DNA of 64,000 nt from Peribacillus frigoritolerans (GTDB lineage Bacteria; Bacillota; Bacilli; Bacillales; DSM-1321): contig NZ_CP158190.1 in the NCBI RefSeq assembly GCF_040250305.1, positions 280,001-344,000 of the forward strand. The letters run 5' to 3'. A model generated the notes under the pieces. It was given only the letters and a program-made list of their open reading frames with translations. It had not been told where the DNA came from and did no database searches. Both the position numbers and the translations under genes were made by a program. Below are positions 51,102-59,292 of this stretch, piece by piece (position 1 is the stretch's first letter; each line of letters starts with the position of its first letter).

Positions 51102-53561
51102 TTATCGGACGTTCGTTAGGTATTTTTCGTGCACATAACCTGTTCCCTTACCGTACTGAATTTTGTACCAAGAGTTGCTCTTATTAATTACGGTAACGAT
51201 TTGGTTTTTCTTCAAAGAGCCAAGAACTTTCCCTGATGTGGATGGCTTGGAACGGACATTCAATTTCGTAGCATTGACCTTACCAGTCATATTCTTCGCT
51301 GCCGGTTTGTTTAATTTGTAGGAAGCAGTCGTTGACCGTTTGTTCTTGCTTGGATCTATCGCTGTAATGGTAAACGTATACTTTCCGTTCGATGCCTTTG
51401 ATACATTCCATGATGCACTTTGGACACCGGAATTTTTATTAATATTATTGGTCAGTGTCGCCACGGTTTTGCCTTTTGCATCTTTTACTTGAACGGTTAC
51501 CTTCGCCTTTTCGTTAATCTCATACTTCAAATCAACTTTACTCGTTTTTGGATCATATGAGGTTTTTATATTCTTAATGGAAGGTGCCGTTGTATCGGGT
51601 TTTGTTAATGTAAATGGAATCGTTGTTGAGCTTTTATTTTTACTGCTGTCAATCGTTGTAATTTCAAATGAGTACTTACCGTTCGAGACCTTCGATACAT
51701 TCCACGATGTCCATTGGATACCGGCATTTTTCTCTACATTATGGATTGGAGCAGCTAGGATTTTGTCTTTTGCGTCTTTTACTTGAACGGTAACCTTTGA
51801 TTTTTCATTGATCTCATACTTCAGGAAAACCTTATTCGTTTTTGAGTCATATGAGGTATTTGTATTATTAATAACTGGAGCCATTGTGTCAGGCTTTGTT
51901 AATGAAAATGGAACAGATGCTGAACTTGTATTATCACTACTATCAATCGTTGTAATTACAAAGGTGTATGTACCGTTGTTTACCTCTGATGCATCCCAAA
52001 CAAGTAATTGCGATCCTGGTGGCTTTTCGTCCCCTTTAACAAGAGAAGCGATGATTTGCTCTTTTGCATCCTTAACTTCCACTGTCACATTCGCTTTTTC
52101 ATTCGTATCAAAGGTTAATTTGACTTGTTTTGTTTTAGTATCGTAATACGTTTTTATATCATTAATTGTTGGTGCTGTTTCATCTTTAGGTGCAGGGTCC
52201 GGAACTGGTGTTGGGATTGGCGTTGGAATGACAGGTGCCGGTTCCGGCTTTACTGGTTCTACATCTTCAGGTTCTGGCTCATAAGCTTGTTTTAAGCTTG
52301 TCCCTTCATAATAGAAAGCAAGAATCTCACGATACGTTTTTCCCTGTTCGCCAGCCTTTTTCGCACCATACTGACTTAGTCCGACACCATGGCCAAAGCC
52401 CTTGCCTGAAACGTTAATCGTATCCCTTGCAGTATCCACTTTGTCTACTAAAAAGCTTTTCATGAAGCTCAAACCGATAATGTCTCTAATTTTCGAAGCC
52501 GTTACATCTTCTAATATTACACTTTGCTGTAGCGCTTTCCCCTTTTCTTTCACCATAAATTCAATCGTAATACTTCCTTTACTCACCCTGCCGCCACTTG
52601 TTGGTGCGTGAAGGGATAGGAAAGGGACAGCCGTAATTTTAATGTCTTTGCCGGTATATCCATTTTTCTGTAGCCATGCTCTTATATTAGAAATTACTGG
52701 TGTTTGTTCAGCTTCCTTCGTATTAGCCCACCATGTATCTGCTTTTGTAAGATCTAAGTTTGTAAGATCTATTTGTTGCTTTTTTACACTAAAACTCCAA
52801 ACAGCTTGCGGATCATATGGATCGTCTTTGACCATTAAATATGGTAGCTCTGTACCAACCCAAACATTTTTGTTGGACTCGGTTTTCCCTCCATTGCTAG
52901 AGGAAAAAAGTGCATCTGAACCTATATGTAGTTTATCACCATAACCAATGACCTGACCTTCTGTTGCTTTGACAGCTTTTGTTGAGTTTTCGTGCCAAGT
53001 GTAGCCACCGTATACCTGGTAACTCATTGTGTCATCGGGCGTTCTGTTGATGTAGCTCATCGCATAGGTTCTTGCCGCAACAGCCTGTGCCTTTAGGGCT
53101 TCCTGATTCCATAAAGCCGGCATTTCAGCTGGAACAACCCCTTTTATATAATCTTCAAGACCAATTGAGTTATACGGACGGATGAATTTCCCATCTTCCA
53201 TAATAAAACGGAAACTACCTAAGTATGTACGGCCATTAATAGAAAGTGGACCGTTCCCTGTTTCAGGTTTCACTTCAATCTCAGAAGCTTTGCCTATTTC
53301 TTTTGAATCTGTCAGAACAACAATGTCCGTACCGCTGACCCTCAACGTATACTTCTTGTTCGATTCTAGTTTTACATTTGCTAGATTCGTAGTGTACGTG
53401 ACATCCGGTTCGACGGTAATCTCAGATTTGTTACCAAGATAGTCTTTTAATTTAATCTCAATGATCGGATCGGCTGCCGCCTTAACGGGTATTTCTGGAA
53501 GCAAAAATAGCATGAGAACGAGTGTAACAAACATCCATATTCCATTCTGTACCTTTTGCAT
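51102..53561 (-). CDS. Secreted SpoIID/LytB-domain protein with three Ig-like repeats and SH3
   Basis: An 819-aa exported protein. Signal peptide at about residues 1-30 (WMFVTLVLMLFLLPEIPVKAAA). The SpoIID/LytB domain spans about 110-430, with EDYIKGVVPAEMPALWNQEA, LKAQAVAARTYA and GKGFGHGVGLSQYGAKKAG, the features of the lytic transglycosylase family that cleaves denuded peptidoglycan in engulfment. A proline-rich linker follows (PVKPEPAPVIPTPIPTPVPD), then three tandem 98-residue Ig-like repeats (about 460-557, 558-655 and 656-753, each opening D-x-x-A-P and closing LTKP or LNKP), and a bacterial SH3 domain (about 757-819: KLNVRSKPSTSGKVLGSLK). The start at 53561 follows GAGGAGG. It is not the sporulation gene spoIID itself, which is about 343 aa; the SH3 and Ig-like parts suggest a wall-bound autolysin-like enzyme. 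Repeats 2 and 3 are the most alike. Confidence 0.9.
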   Translation of the reverse strand: MQKVQNGIWMFVTLVLMLFLLPEIPVKAAADPIIEIKLKDYLGNKSEITVEPDVTYTTNLANVKLESNKKYTLRVSGTDIVVLTDSKEIGKASEIEVKPETGNGPLSINGRTYLGSFRFIMEDGKFIRPYNSIGLEDYIKGVVPAEMPALWNQEALKAQAVAARTYAMSYINRTPDDTMSYQVYGGYTWHENSTKAVKATEGQVIGYGDKLHIGSDALFSSSNGGKTESNKNVWVGTELPYLMVKDDPYDPQAVWSFSVKKQQIDLTNLDLTKADTWWANTKEAEQTPVISNIRAWLQKNGYTGKDIKITAVPFLSLHAPTSGGRVSKGSITIEFMVKEKGKALQQSVILEDVTASKIRDIIGLSFMKSFLVDKVDTARDTINVSGKGFGHGVGLSQYGAKKAGEQGKTYREILAFYYEGTSLKQAYEPEPEDVEPVKPEPAPVIPTPIPTPVPDPAPKDETAPTINDIKTYYDTKTKQVKLTFDTNEKANVTVEVKDAKEQIIASLVKGDEKPPGSQLLVWDASEVNNGTYTFVITTIDSSDNTSSASVPFSLTKPDTMAPVINNTNTSYDSKTNKVFLKYEINEKSKVTVQVKDAKDKILAAPIHNVEKNAGIQWTSWNVSKVSNGKYSFEITTIDSSKNKSSTTIPFTLTKPDTTAPSIKNIKTSYDPKTSKVDLKYEINEKAKVTVQVKDAKGKTVATLTNNINKNSGVQSASWNVSKASNGKYTFTITAIDPSKNKRSTTASYKLNKPAAKNMTGKVNATKLNVRSKPSTSGKVLGSLKKNQIVTVINKSNSWYKIQYGKGTGYVHEKYLTNVR
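51303..52184 (-). repeat. Three in-frame 294-bp repeats coding for Ig-like domains
   Basis: The three units are exactly equal in length (98 codons each), with shared segments such as YEINEK, KVTVQVKDAK, SNGKY and TTIDSS. They are a product of tandem duplication inside the gene. Confidence 0.85.
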
Positions 53562-53750
53562 TGAATAACCTCCTCTGAATTTAGAGAAATATCTAAATAA
53601 TAGTATAACATCCATAAATATACACTAGAAGATATTTTACTATTGTAGAGGTCCCACCTAATCGCCATTACCAGTACTACCAGTAAAAGATGAAAAGACG
53701 GCATTCGAGTTATATTCATATGTTTTTTTAAAAAATCTTTAAATGAGTGA

Positions 53751-53972
53751 GAAAAGGCATTTTGTAATATTATTCCATATTTTCGTAAATTACTAATTTC
53801 TGATTGCGATGATATCCCATCGATTAATTTCGTAGGAGGGTTAAAAAGTTTAAAGCATTTTTCCTTTGATGGGACAACCGTATTAGATGGTGATTTAAGT
53901 GCATGCCTTGGAATTGAATATGTTAATTTTACAGATTATTCCCATAATAGAAAAGACTTCATGTATGATTGA
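53751..53972 (+). pseudogene. 3' fragment of a leucine-rich-repeat protein gene
   Basis: The frame from 53751 reads IIPYFRKLLISDCDDIPSIN, then FVGGLKSLKHFSFDGTTVLD and GDLSACLGIEYVNF, and ends NRKDFMYD before the stop at 53970. The spacing of leucines and the CLGIEYVNF ending look like the last repeats of a leucine-rich-repeat protein, of the kind found among immunity proteins next to polymorphic toxins. No start or ribosome site is present and a stop lies just upstream in frame, so it is a 5'-truncated remnant. Family is inferred from the pattern only. Confidence 0.55.
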
Positions 53973-54012
53973 ATTAATTACAGTATAAATAAGGTATAAG
54001 GAGTTGTTACGA

Positions 54013-54333
54013 GTGAATTTTCCAAAAGATGAAGACGGTGAAGTGTTGGAGTTGCTTTATAAAAGTGGGGTTGATTTTAATCAAAACCATGTTGTAGATT
54101 TTTTTGTTGCTGTACCAAATCAAAAACTCGGAGAAGAACTTCTGATACAATTAAAAGGAAAAGAGTTTGATTGTGAACTAGAACAAGATGAAGAAACAAA
54201 AGAATGGACATGCTTTTGCTCGAAAGAAATGTTTTTAAAGTATGATGAAATAATAGAAGTGCAAAAACGCCTTGATGAATTAAGTAAGCCATATGGGGGA
54301 TATACTGATGGTTGGGCAACATTTGGTGATTAA
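54013..54333 (+). CDS. RraB-like (ribonuclease E inhibitor RraB family) protein
   Basis: A 106-aa acidic cytoplasmic protein. FPKDEDGEVLELLYKSGVDF and VDFFVAVPNQKLGEELL, then EQDEETKEWTCFCSKEMFLKYDEII and LSKPYGGYTDGWATFG, are the blocks of the RraB fold. The E. coli protein inhibits RNase E, but Bacillaceae have no RNase E, so the role here must differ. Such proteins often sit among toxin/immunity genes. The GTG at 54013, nine bases after AAGGAG, is chosen over a TTG at 54004 that abuts the ribosome site. A terminator follows. Confidence 0.75.
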   Translation: MNFPKDEDGEVLELLYKSGVDFNQNHVVDFFVAVPNQKLGEELLIQLKGKEFDCELEQDEETKEWTCFCSKEMFLKYDEIIEVQKRLDELSKPYGGYTDGWATFGD

Positions 54334-54363
54334 GGTAGATAAATGATTGATAAGAATTGATGT

Positions 54364-54392
54364 AGAAGCAGCTAAACTGCTTCTTTTTTTAT
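54364..54392 (+). terminator. Terminator after the RraB-like gene
   Basis: AGAAGCAG pairs with CTGCTTCT and is followed by seven T. Confidence 0.88.
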
Positions 54393-54418
54393 ATGCCTGT
54401 TTTTTTGGAGTTGTATAA

Positions 54419-54574
54419 ATGAAGAAAAGTTTAGCAAGTGTATATCCGGAATCGGACAATGAATGGGACTATGAATTAAACGGGGATATAAAGCCTAATG
54501 ATGTTCCACCAAAAGGAAGACAGCATGTAGGTAAAGATGCAAAGAAGAGCATCCAAGTTATTAGGATAAATTAG
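54419..54574 (+). pseudogene. Zinc-ribbon-like (DUF4379-type) gene fragment, 51 aa
   Basis: A short frame whose start (SLASVYPESDNEWDYELNGD, then IKPNDVPPKG) resembles the repeat of the DUF4379 zinc-ribbon family, where similar text is normally followed by a WWKC..GHEW zinc-binding half. That half is missing: the frame turns into KGRQHVGKDAKKSIQVIRIN and stops. GGAG lies 11 nt upstream, so it might be translated, but it looks like a truncated remnant. Family assignment is tentative. Confidence 0.4.
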
Positions 54575-54646
54575 CATCTAGATCTAATGGAACAGGAGCC
54601 CCTGTAATATCAATTGATTTATGAGGCTATTTTATTTCACCTGATA

Positions 54647-54741
54647 TGTGAATATCTTTAAAGTTGAAGGCCTCCCACAATTTACTGTGGGAGACCTTTT
54701 CTTTGATATTTGTATTTTGAATGTCCTAATCGTTGTTGAAT
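54647..54741 (+). repeat. groEL terminator region, copy 2 of a direct repeat
   Basis: It starts with the same TGTGAATATCTTTAAAGTTG as copy 1. The hairpin is kept with changes (AAGGCCTCCCACAATTTACT, then GTGGGAGACCTT), and the tail ends CCTAATCGTTGTTGAAT. It lacks about 35 nt in the tail relative to copy 1. Confidence 0.85.
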
Positions 54742-55176
54742 TTTTTTAATTCCTGCACCATGTATGCGTATGCCTGAATGGATGCAACGTAATTTTCTTG
54801 TTGTTTTGCGGTGACTTCTTAAGAAGACGTTGTAACCGTATTGCAGGCAGTTTTTACACTAATAATTTGTTAGAAACAAAGATTCCTGGCATAGAACGGA
54901 CTCGCTTTCCGGACTCTCTTATCCAACTCAGGAACATATTGATGGACCCAACACATAATGGTTGTGTGAGCTATGGATAAGCCAAAGCGAGAATAATAAT
55001 TTTTAGAGATTACTTGCAAGTTGTTCGAGCATTAGAACCCATTTTTTATAATTTTCATAATTATGATGAATTGCGTATAATGAGATTATGCAAGGGTATA
55101 CATAAATTTAAATAAATACGAAATGAAAGAATGGTTATCATTCTATTCTATAAGCAATTAATCTATAAAAGGTGAA
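54742..55176. other. Intergenic region, nothing recognised
   Basis: No gene with a ribosome site and no RNA was recognised. A 60-codon frame at 54798-54980 shows no family resemblance. The sensor-kinase promoter is expected in the last ~100 nt, which are AT-rich. Confidence 0.4.
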
Positions 55177-55182
55177 ATGATT

Positions 55183-56523
55183 ATGATAGCTGGTCTTATG
55201 AAGTCTTGGACAATATGGATGAAAATTGGAGTAATTTTATTCGGGGTATTCTTACTGTCGTGGCTGGGTCCTGACGAAATCGGTCTTACGGATTTGCTTA
55301 TTTCATTAAGAGAAGGTGAAGAAACAGGAAATAAGTTAATGCTTGCCGTTTTTTTGTTAATTTCTTTAAATACAGTTTTAGCTTTGTTTCATTATATTGG
55401 CGCACTGCTGTTGGGAGACGAAATCGGTGATCGTTTAAACCGTCCATGGTTAAAAATCATCATTCCTCTTATTGTTATTCCTCTCGACTATATCGTGATA
55501 AATGCTTATTATTCTTTAACATACTCATTTAGCGCATATGCGTTGTTATTGTTGTTAGCCATCTTATTATTGCAAGCCTTTGAAAAGGATAGGCTAAAGC
55601 CAATTATTAAAACGATTATTTGTTCGCAATTAATCTTTGGGATTGAATGGCTGAATGAGATTCCTTATTTATCCCAATATGGATTTGGCCAAGGGTCGAT
55701 TTCAAAGGAATTAAAAGATATAGCGGTTCAAATTGGATTTGAGCAATCTTTAACATTGTACAGTTTAACTTTGTGTTTAATTTTTGTTATTAATGCTGTT
55801 ATTTTAGCTGTGTATTTTTCATTAGCTGAACAAAGGTGGCGGATAAAGCAAGAGCTTCATTATGCGCAGTTAGAAGCAATGCAGTCAAGATCAGGACGAG
55901 AAGCACTATATCTGGTCCATGATTTAAAAACTCCTCTCACAGCAATTGAGGGGCTAAATTCTTTAATTAGTTTGAAAGTGGACGATTCTAAAATTAAAGA
56001 ATATTGTCAAAGGATTTCATCATCGATTCATTCCGTTAGCGACATGATTTCCGAGATTTTATATGATGATAAAAAACATTGGTGCCGTATAAAAGATTTG
56101 GTTGAATACGTCGAAGCAAGCAGACTGAGCGGGACAAATCTTAATCTGAAGGTAGACTTTCAAACAGATCCTGAAATTAAAATTTTAATAAATAAAATCC
56201 GAATGACAAGGGCATTAGTGAATTTAATTGACAATGCTTACGATGCAGTGAATGGAATAGAAGATGGCCAGATTTTGCTTAAGGTAAAAACCTATGAAAA
56301 TGAACTTTGGTTGGGCGTATCAGATAATGGGAAAGGGATTTCACCTAAAGAGCAGGAGAAAATATGGAAAGCTGGGTTCAGTACGAAATCGCATCCAGGG
56401 ATGGGGTTGGCCTTCGTGCGACAAGTTGCTGAAGGACATGGTGCATCTTTAGAAATTGACAGCAAGCTTGGGCATGGGACAACAATTTGGATTAAACTAG
56501 CTGAGGGGAGTGTGTCAAGATGA
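55183..56523 (+). CDS. Membrane sensor histidine kinase
   Basis: A kinase of about 446 aa. About six to seven membrane helices fill residues 10-220, with no large outer loop or PAS domain, so the signal is probably sensed within the membrane. The phosphorylated histidine is in LVHDLKTPLTAIEGL (about H246). The ATPase domain has LVNLIDNAYDAVNG (N box), LGVSDNGKGISPKEQEKIW (G1) and FSTKSHPGMGLAFVRQVAEGHG (F/G2). The response-regulator gene overlaps by 4 nt. The ATG at 55183 is eight bases after AAAGGTG; ATG 55177 is only two bases from it. The ligand is unknown. Confidence 0.88.
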   Translation: MIAGLMKSWTIWMKIGVILFGVFLLSWLGPDEIGLTDLLISLREGEETGNKLMLAVFLLISLNTVLALFHYIGALLLGDEIGDRLNRPWLKIIIPLIVIPLDYIVINAYYSLTYSFSAYALLLLLAILLLQAFEKDRLKPIIKTIICSQLIFGIEWLNEIPYLSQYGFGQGSISKELKDIAVQIGFEQSLTLYSLTLCLIFVINAVILAVYFSLAEQRWRIKQELHYAQLEAMQSRSGREALYLVHDLKTPLTAIEGLNSLISLKVDDSKIKEYCQRISSSIHSVSDMISEILYDDKKHWCRIKDLVEYVEASRLSGTNLNLKVDFQTDPEIKILINKIRMTRALVNLIDNAYDAVNGIEDGQILLKVKTYENELWLGVSDNGKGISPKEQEKIWKAGFSTKSHPGMGLAFVRQVAEGHGASLEIDSKLGHGTTIWIKLAEGSVSR

Positions 56524-57155
56524 ACATTTTAGTCATTGATGATGATGCATCAATTCAATATATGCTAAGTGAAATTTGTGAATTTGCCGGCTGGAATGTA
56601 GATACGGCTAACAACGGAAAAGAAGGGTTAAATGTGTTTGCGGAAAAAGGAGCAGATGTTGTTTTAGTTGATTATCATATGCCGGAAATGGACGGAATAA
56701 AAACAGTGGGTGAGCTTCGTAAACTTAATGCCGATGTTCCGATTCTTGTATTAACAGTTGATGAACGACAGGAAATTGCTGATCGCTTTCTTGAAGCAGG
56801 CGCAACGGATTTTGCGTTAAAGCCTGTAAAAGCGCCTGATTTGATTTCAAGAATTCAACTGCATGCTCGCCTTGCAAAATTAACTCAATCAGCTCCGCAG
56901 CAAAAATCCAGTGAAGAAAAGGATGTATTTGTAACAAAGGGAATTAGTAAGAGAACACTTTGTCACGTTAGTGATTTTCTGCATTCTAATCGTGAACCTT
57001 TTTCTGTTGATACAATTTCTAAAGAAGTTGGTTTGGCTTATCCGACCGTCTATCGCTATATTATGCATTTACTTGATGAAGGAAAAGTGGAAACTATTGT
57101 GAGTTATCAAAAAATAGGAAGACCGAAAAATTTATATCAATGGATTGTTGACTAA
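56520..57155 (+). CDS. Response regulator with C-terminal winged-helix domain (CitB/DcuR-like)
   Basis: A 211-aa regulator. The receiver domain (about residues 1-120) has the acidic pocket IDDDAS, the phosphorylated D51 in LVDYHMPEMDG, T/S in LTVDE and K in ALKPVKAP. The C-terminal region (about 135-210) holds the helix-turn-helix FSVDTISKEVGLAYPTVYRYIMHLLDEGKV and ends GRPKNLYQW, as in the CitB/DcuR/MalR group. Because the partner kinase is not of the CitA/DctS type with an outer PAS domain, the pairing is unusual. It may control the peptide transporter that follows. Confidence 0.87.
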   Translation: MNILVIDDDASIQYMLSEICEFAGWNVDTANNGKEGLNVFAEKGADVVLVDYHMPEMDGIKTVGELRKLNADVPILVLTVDERQEIADRFLEAGATDFALKPVKAPDLISRIQLHARLAKLTQSAPQQKSSEEKDVFVTKGISKRTLCHVSDFLHSNREPFSVDTISKEVGLAYPTVYRYIMHLLDEGKVETIVSYQKIGRPKNLYQWIVD

Positions 57156-57156
57156 G

Positions 57157-57187
57157 AAACTGCCTTAAAACAAGGTAGTTTTTTTTA
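57157..57187 (+). terminator. Terminator after the two-component genes
   Basis: AAACTGCCTT pairs with AAGGTAGTTT and is followed by T residues. Confidence 0.88.
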
Positions 57188-57587
57188 TTATAATGGGGGT
57201 CTCCGTTGCTGCACAGGCCGCTAATGCAATAGGACTTTTTTTCTTTTTTTTCTGTGTTTTTATATTTTCTGATAATATAAAATTATTTTACAACACTAAA
57301 TATTCTTTGAAATTTAAATGCCTTCATTAAACATCTTCGAATAAAATGAATGAATTTATAAGTTAATGCTCATTTAGATTTTTGCTATTTGATTCTTTTT
57401 GCACCAGAATCAAAATAAAAAAATGTAAACGCTTACTGATGGTGGGTTGGATGGCATGCGTCGCCATCATCGTAAAGGCGTAGGTGGAACAAGATCAATC
57501 ATTTGTAAATAAAAACCATGCAATTATTTGTGAATGTAACGATTGGTGGATGGTTCAATATTTAACCATATTTAGGGGGACTTTATT
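57188..57587. other. Leader/promoter region of the peptide transporter
   Basis: An AT-rich 400-nt gap. Apart from the cre-like site at 57424 no gene or RNA was recognised. Confidence 0.4.
57424..57437 (+). promoter_or_regulatory. cre site (CcpA operator)
   Basis: TGTAAACGCTTACT matches the catabolite-responsive element TGWAANCGNTNWCA at all but the last base. It lies about 150 nt before the POT transporter, which suggests carbon catabolite control. Confidence 0.65.
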
Positions 57588-58919
57588 ATGCAGGCACTAT
57601 TAAAAGATGATGTTCAGCAGCCAAACCAGTCCAGGAAAAAGCATCCTCCAGGACTGTATATGCTGTTCGCGACTGAAGCATGGGAGCGCTTCAGTTATTA
57701 CGGAATGAGAGCAATCCTTGTTCTTTACTTAACGGCAACTGTTGTAAACGGCGGGCTTGGAGTCGACAAATCTACGGCTATGGGCATATACGGATTCTTT
57801 ACCGGGGCCGTTTATATTACGCCAATGATTGGCGGATACTTGACTGACCGTTTCATAGGCAGAAGATTGGCGATCACGATTGGCGGTATTTTAATGGCGC
57901 TTGGTAACTTTTCGCTATTCGCAAGTCAGAGTTTGACAGCGCTTTACATTGGTCTTGGTTTATTGATTATCGGTAATGGTTTCTTCAAGCCAAACATCTC
58001 GACAATTGTTGGTGATCTTTATGAAGACAACGATCCGCGTCGTGATGGAGCTTTCACCATCTTCTATATGGGTATTAATGTTGGGGCTTTCTTCGCACCA
58101 TTAGTAGTTGGCCTTATGAGCTATAAATATGGGTTCTTGACAGCAGCAATTGGCATGATTGTAGGGCAGTTAGTTTTCAACTTATTAGGCAATCGCTATT
58201 TAGGTGATATCGGTAAAGAACCTACTGGCAAACCGGAAGTTACTGCTGGTCAAAAATCAGCTGCACCGTTAACGAAAAGAGAACAAAAACGTACAGCGGC
58301 CATCGTTATTTTGGCAGTCTTCGTTATTGCGTTCTGGGCCGCTTTCGAGCAGGCAGGAAGTTCATTGACATTGTATGCCAATGACCAAATTGATCGGAAT
58401 GTATTTGGTTTTGAGATTCCAACTGCCTGGTTCCAATCATTGAACCCATTATTCATCGTGATTTTAGCGCCAATTATGTCTGCTTTATGGTACAAGCTTG
58501 GCAGCTCAAAACGCGGTGACTTAAAAACTCCAACGAAGATGGCTCTTGGTTTAGTCACTGTTGGTTTAGGTTTCTTAGTACTGCTTCCTGCCGTTATGTA
58601 CACAGGAAACGATACAGCGCTGAAAGTAAACATCCTGTTCATGATTGTAACGTATTTCCTTCATACGTTAGCCGAATTAATGATTTCACCAGTCGGTTTA
58701 TCAATGGTAAGCAAAATTGCTCCAATCAAGCTTGCCTCTCTTCTAATGGGAGTATGGCTGGCAAGTTCCGCGGTAGCTAATATGGTAGCCGGCCAGTTAG
58801 CTGCATATACGCAGTCTTTAGGTTACCTGGAAATCTTCAGTGTAATTGGCTTTGTAACAATTGGTTTAGGTATTGTATTGTTGTTTCTTTCGAAGCCAGT
58901 AGCAAAGCTTATGAAATAA
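57588..58919 (+). CDS. dtpT: Proton-dependent di/tripeptide transporter (POT/PTR family)
   Basis: A 443-aa member of the POT group of the major facilitator superfamily, importing di- and tripeptides with protons. The E-x-x-E-R type motif appears as ATEAWERFSYYGMRAIL (about residues 29-45), then GGYLTDRFIGRR, and the PTR2 signature FTIFYMGINVGAFFAPL (about 153-169). About 12 membrane helices can be traced; the usual 14 of longer POT members are not clear. GGGGGG precedes the ATG. A cre site and an upstream two-component system suggest nutritional control. Confidence 0.92.
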   Translation: MQALLKDDVQQPNQSRKKHPPGLYMLFATEAWERFSYYGMRAILVLYLTATVVNGGLGVDKSTAMGIYGFFTGAVYITPMIGGYLTDRFIGRRLAITIGGILMALGNFSLFASQSLTALYIGLGLLIIGNGFFKPNISTIVGDLYEDNDPRRDGAFTIFYMGINVGAFFAPLVVGLMSYKYGFLTAAIGMIVGQLVFNLLGNRYLGDIGKEPTGKPEVTAGQKSAAPLTKREQKRTAAIVILAVFVIAFWAAFEQAGSSLTLYANDQIDRNVFGFEIPTAWFQSLNPLFIVILAPIMSALWYKLGSSKRGDLKTPTKMALGLVTVGLGFLVLLPAVMYTGNDTALKVNILFMIVTYFLHTLAELMISPVGLSMVSKIAPIKLASLLMGVWLASSAVANMVAGQLAAYTQSLGYLEIFSVIGFVTIGLGIVLLFLSKPVAKLMK

Positions 58920-58927
58920 TGAGAAAA

Positions 58928-58978
58928 GGAGCTGACCCAAAAGGCATATAATGTGCCGTTTGGGTCGAGCTTTTTTTA
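58928..58978 (+). terminator. Terminator after the peptide transporter
   Basis: AGCTGACCCAAA pairs with TTTGGGTCGAGCT, with an inner GGCA/TGCC stem, and is followed by seven T. Confidence 0.9.
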
Positions 58979-59292
58979 TTGTAAAAAAATAATAGAATCG
59001 GTCCAAACTGGAGGAGTCTCCACAGCGACCCAAACCAGAAAAGAACGATTCTCTGAAGTTTTACCAAGCGTCAGGCCCAACCAGATGTAACATCCACAAT
59101 GGGTAAGGATAGATAGAGGCTATGAAAGAGAAGGAAGGTAAGCGAATAGATGATCTAATCCTATATGGAAACAGAAGAAAGGAAATCTTATCACTATCCC
59201 TAACGACTTCTGGATAGGCTATACTTATCTAGACAGAAAATTTAAGGTCAGGTAGACTACAGATACAACTAGTTATAGAAAAGAGGTCCGAT
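58979..59292. other. Intergenic region before the coiled-coil gene
   Basis: About 310 nt without a recognised gene. AGAAAAGAGGTCCGATATG at its end gives the ribosome site of the next gene. Confidence 0.4.

Noticed and set aside
50761..51138. 125-codon frame after groEL
   Set aside because: No ribosome site; it passes through a terminator hairpin and into the SpoIID-like gene from the opposite side. At most its middle is a gene relic.
54798..54980. 60-codon frame with many arginines
   Set aside because: No ribosome site or recognisable family. I first thought of a transposase relic but could not support it.
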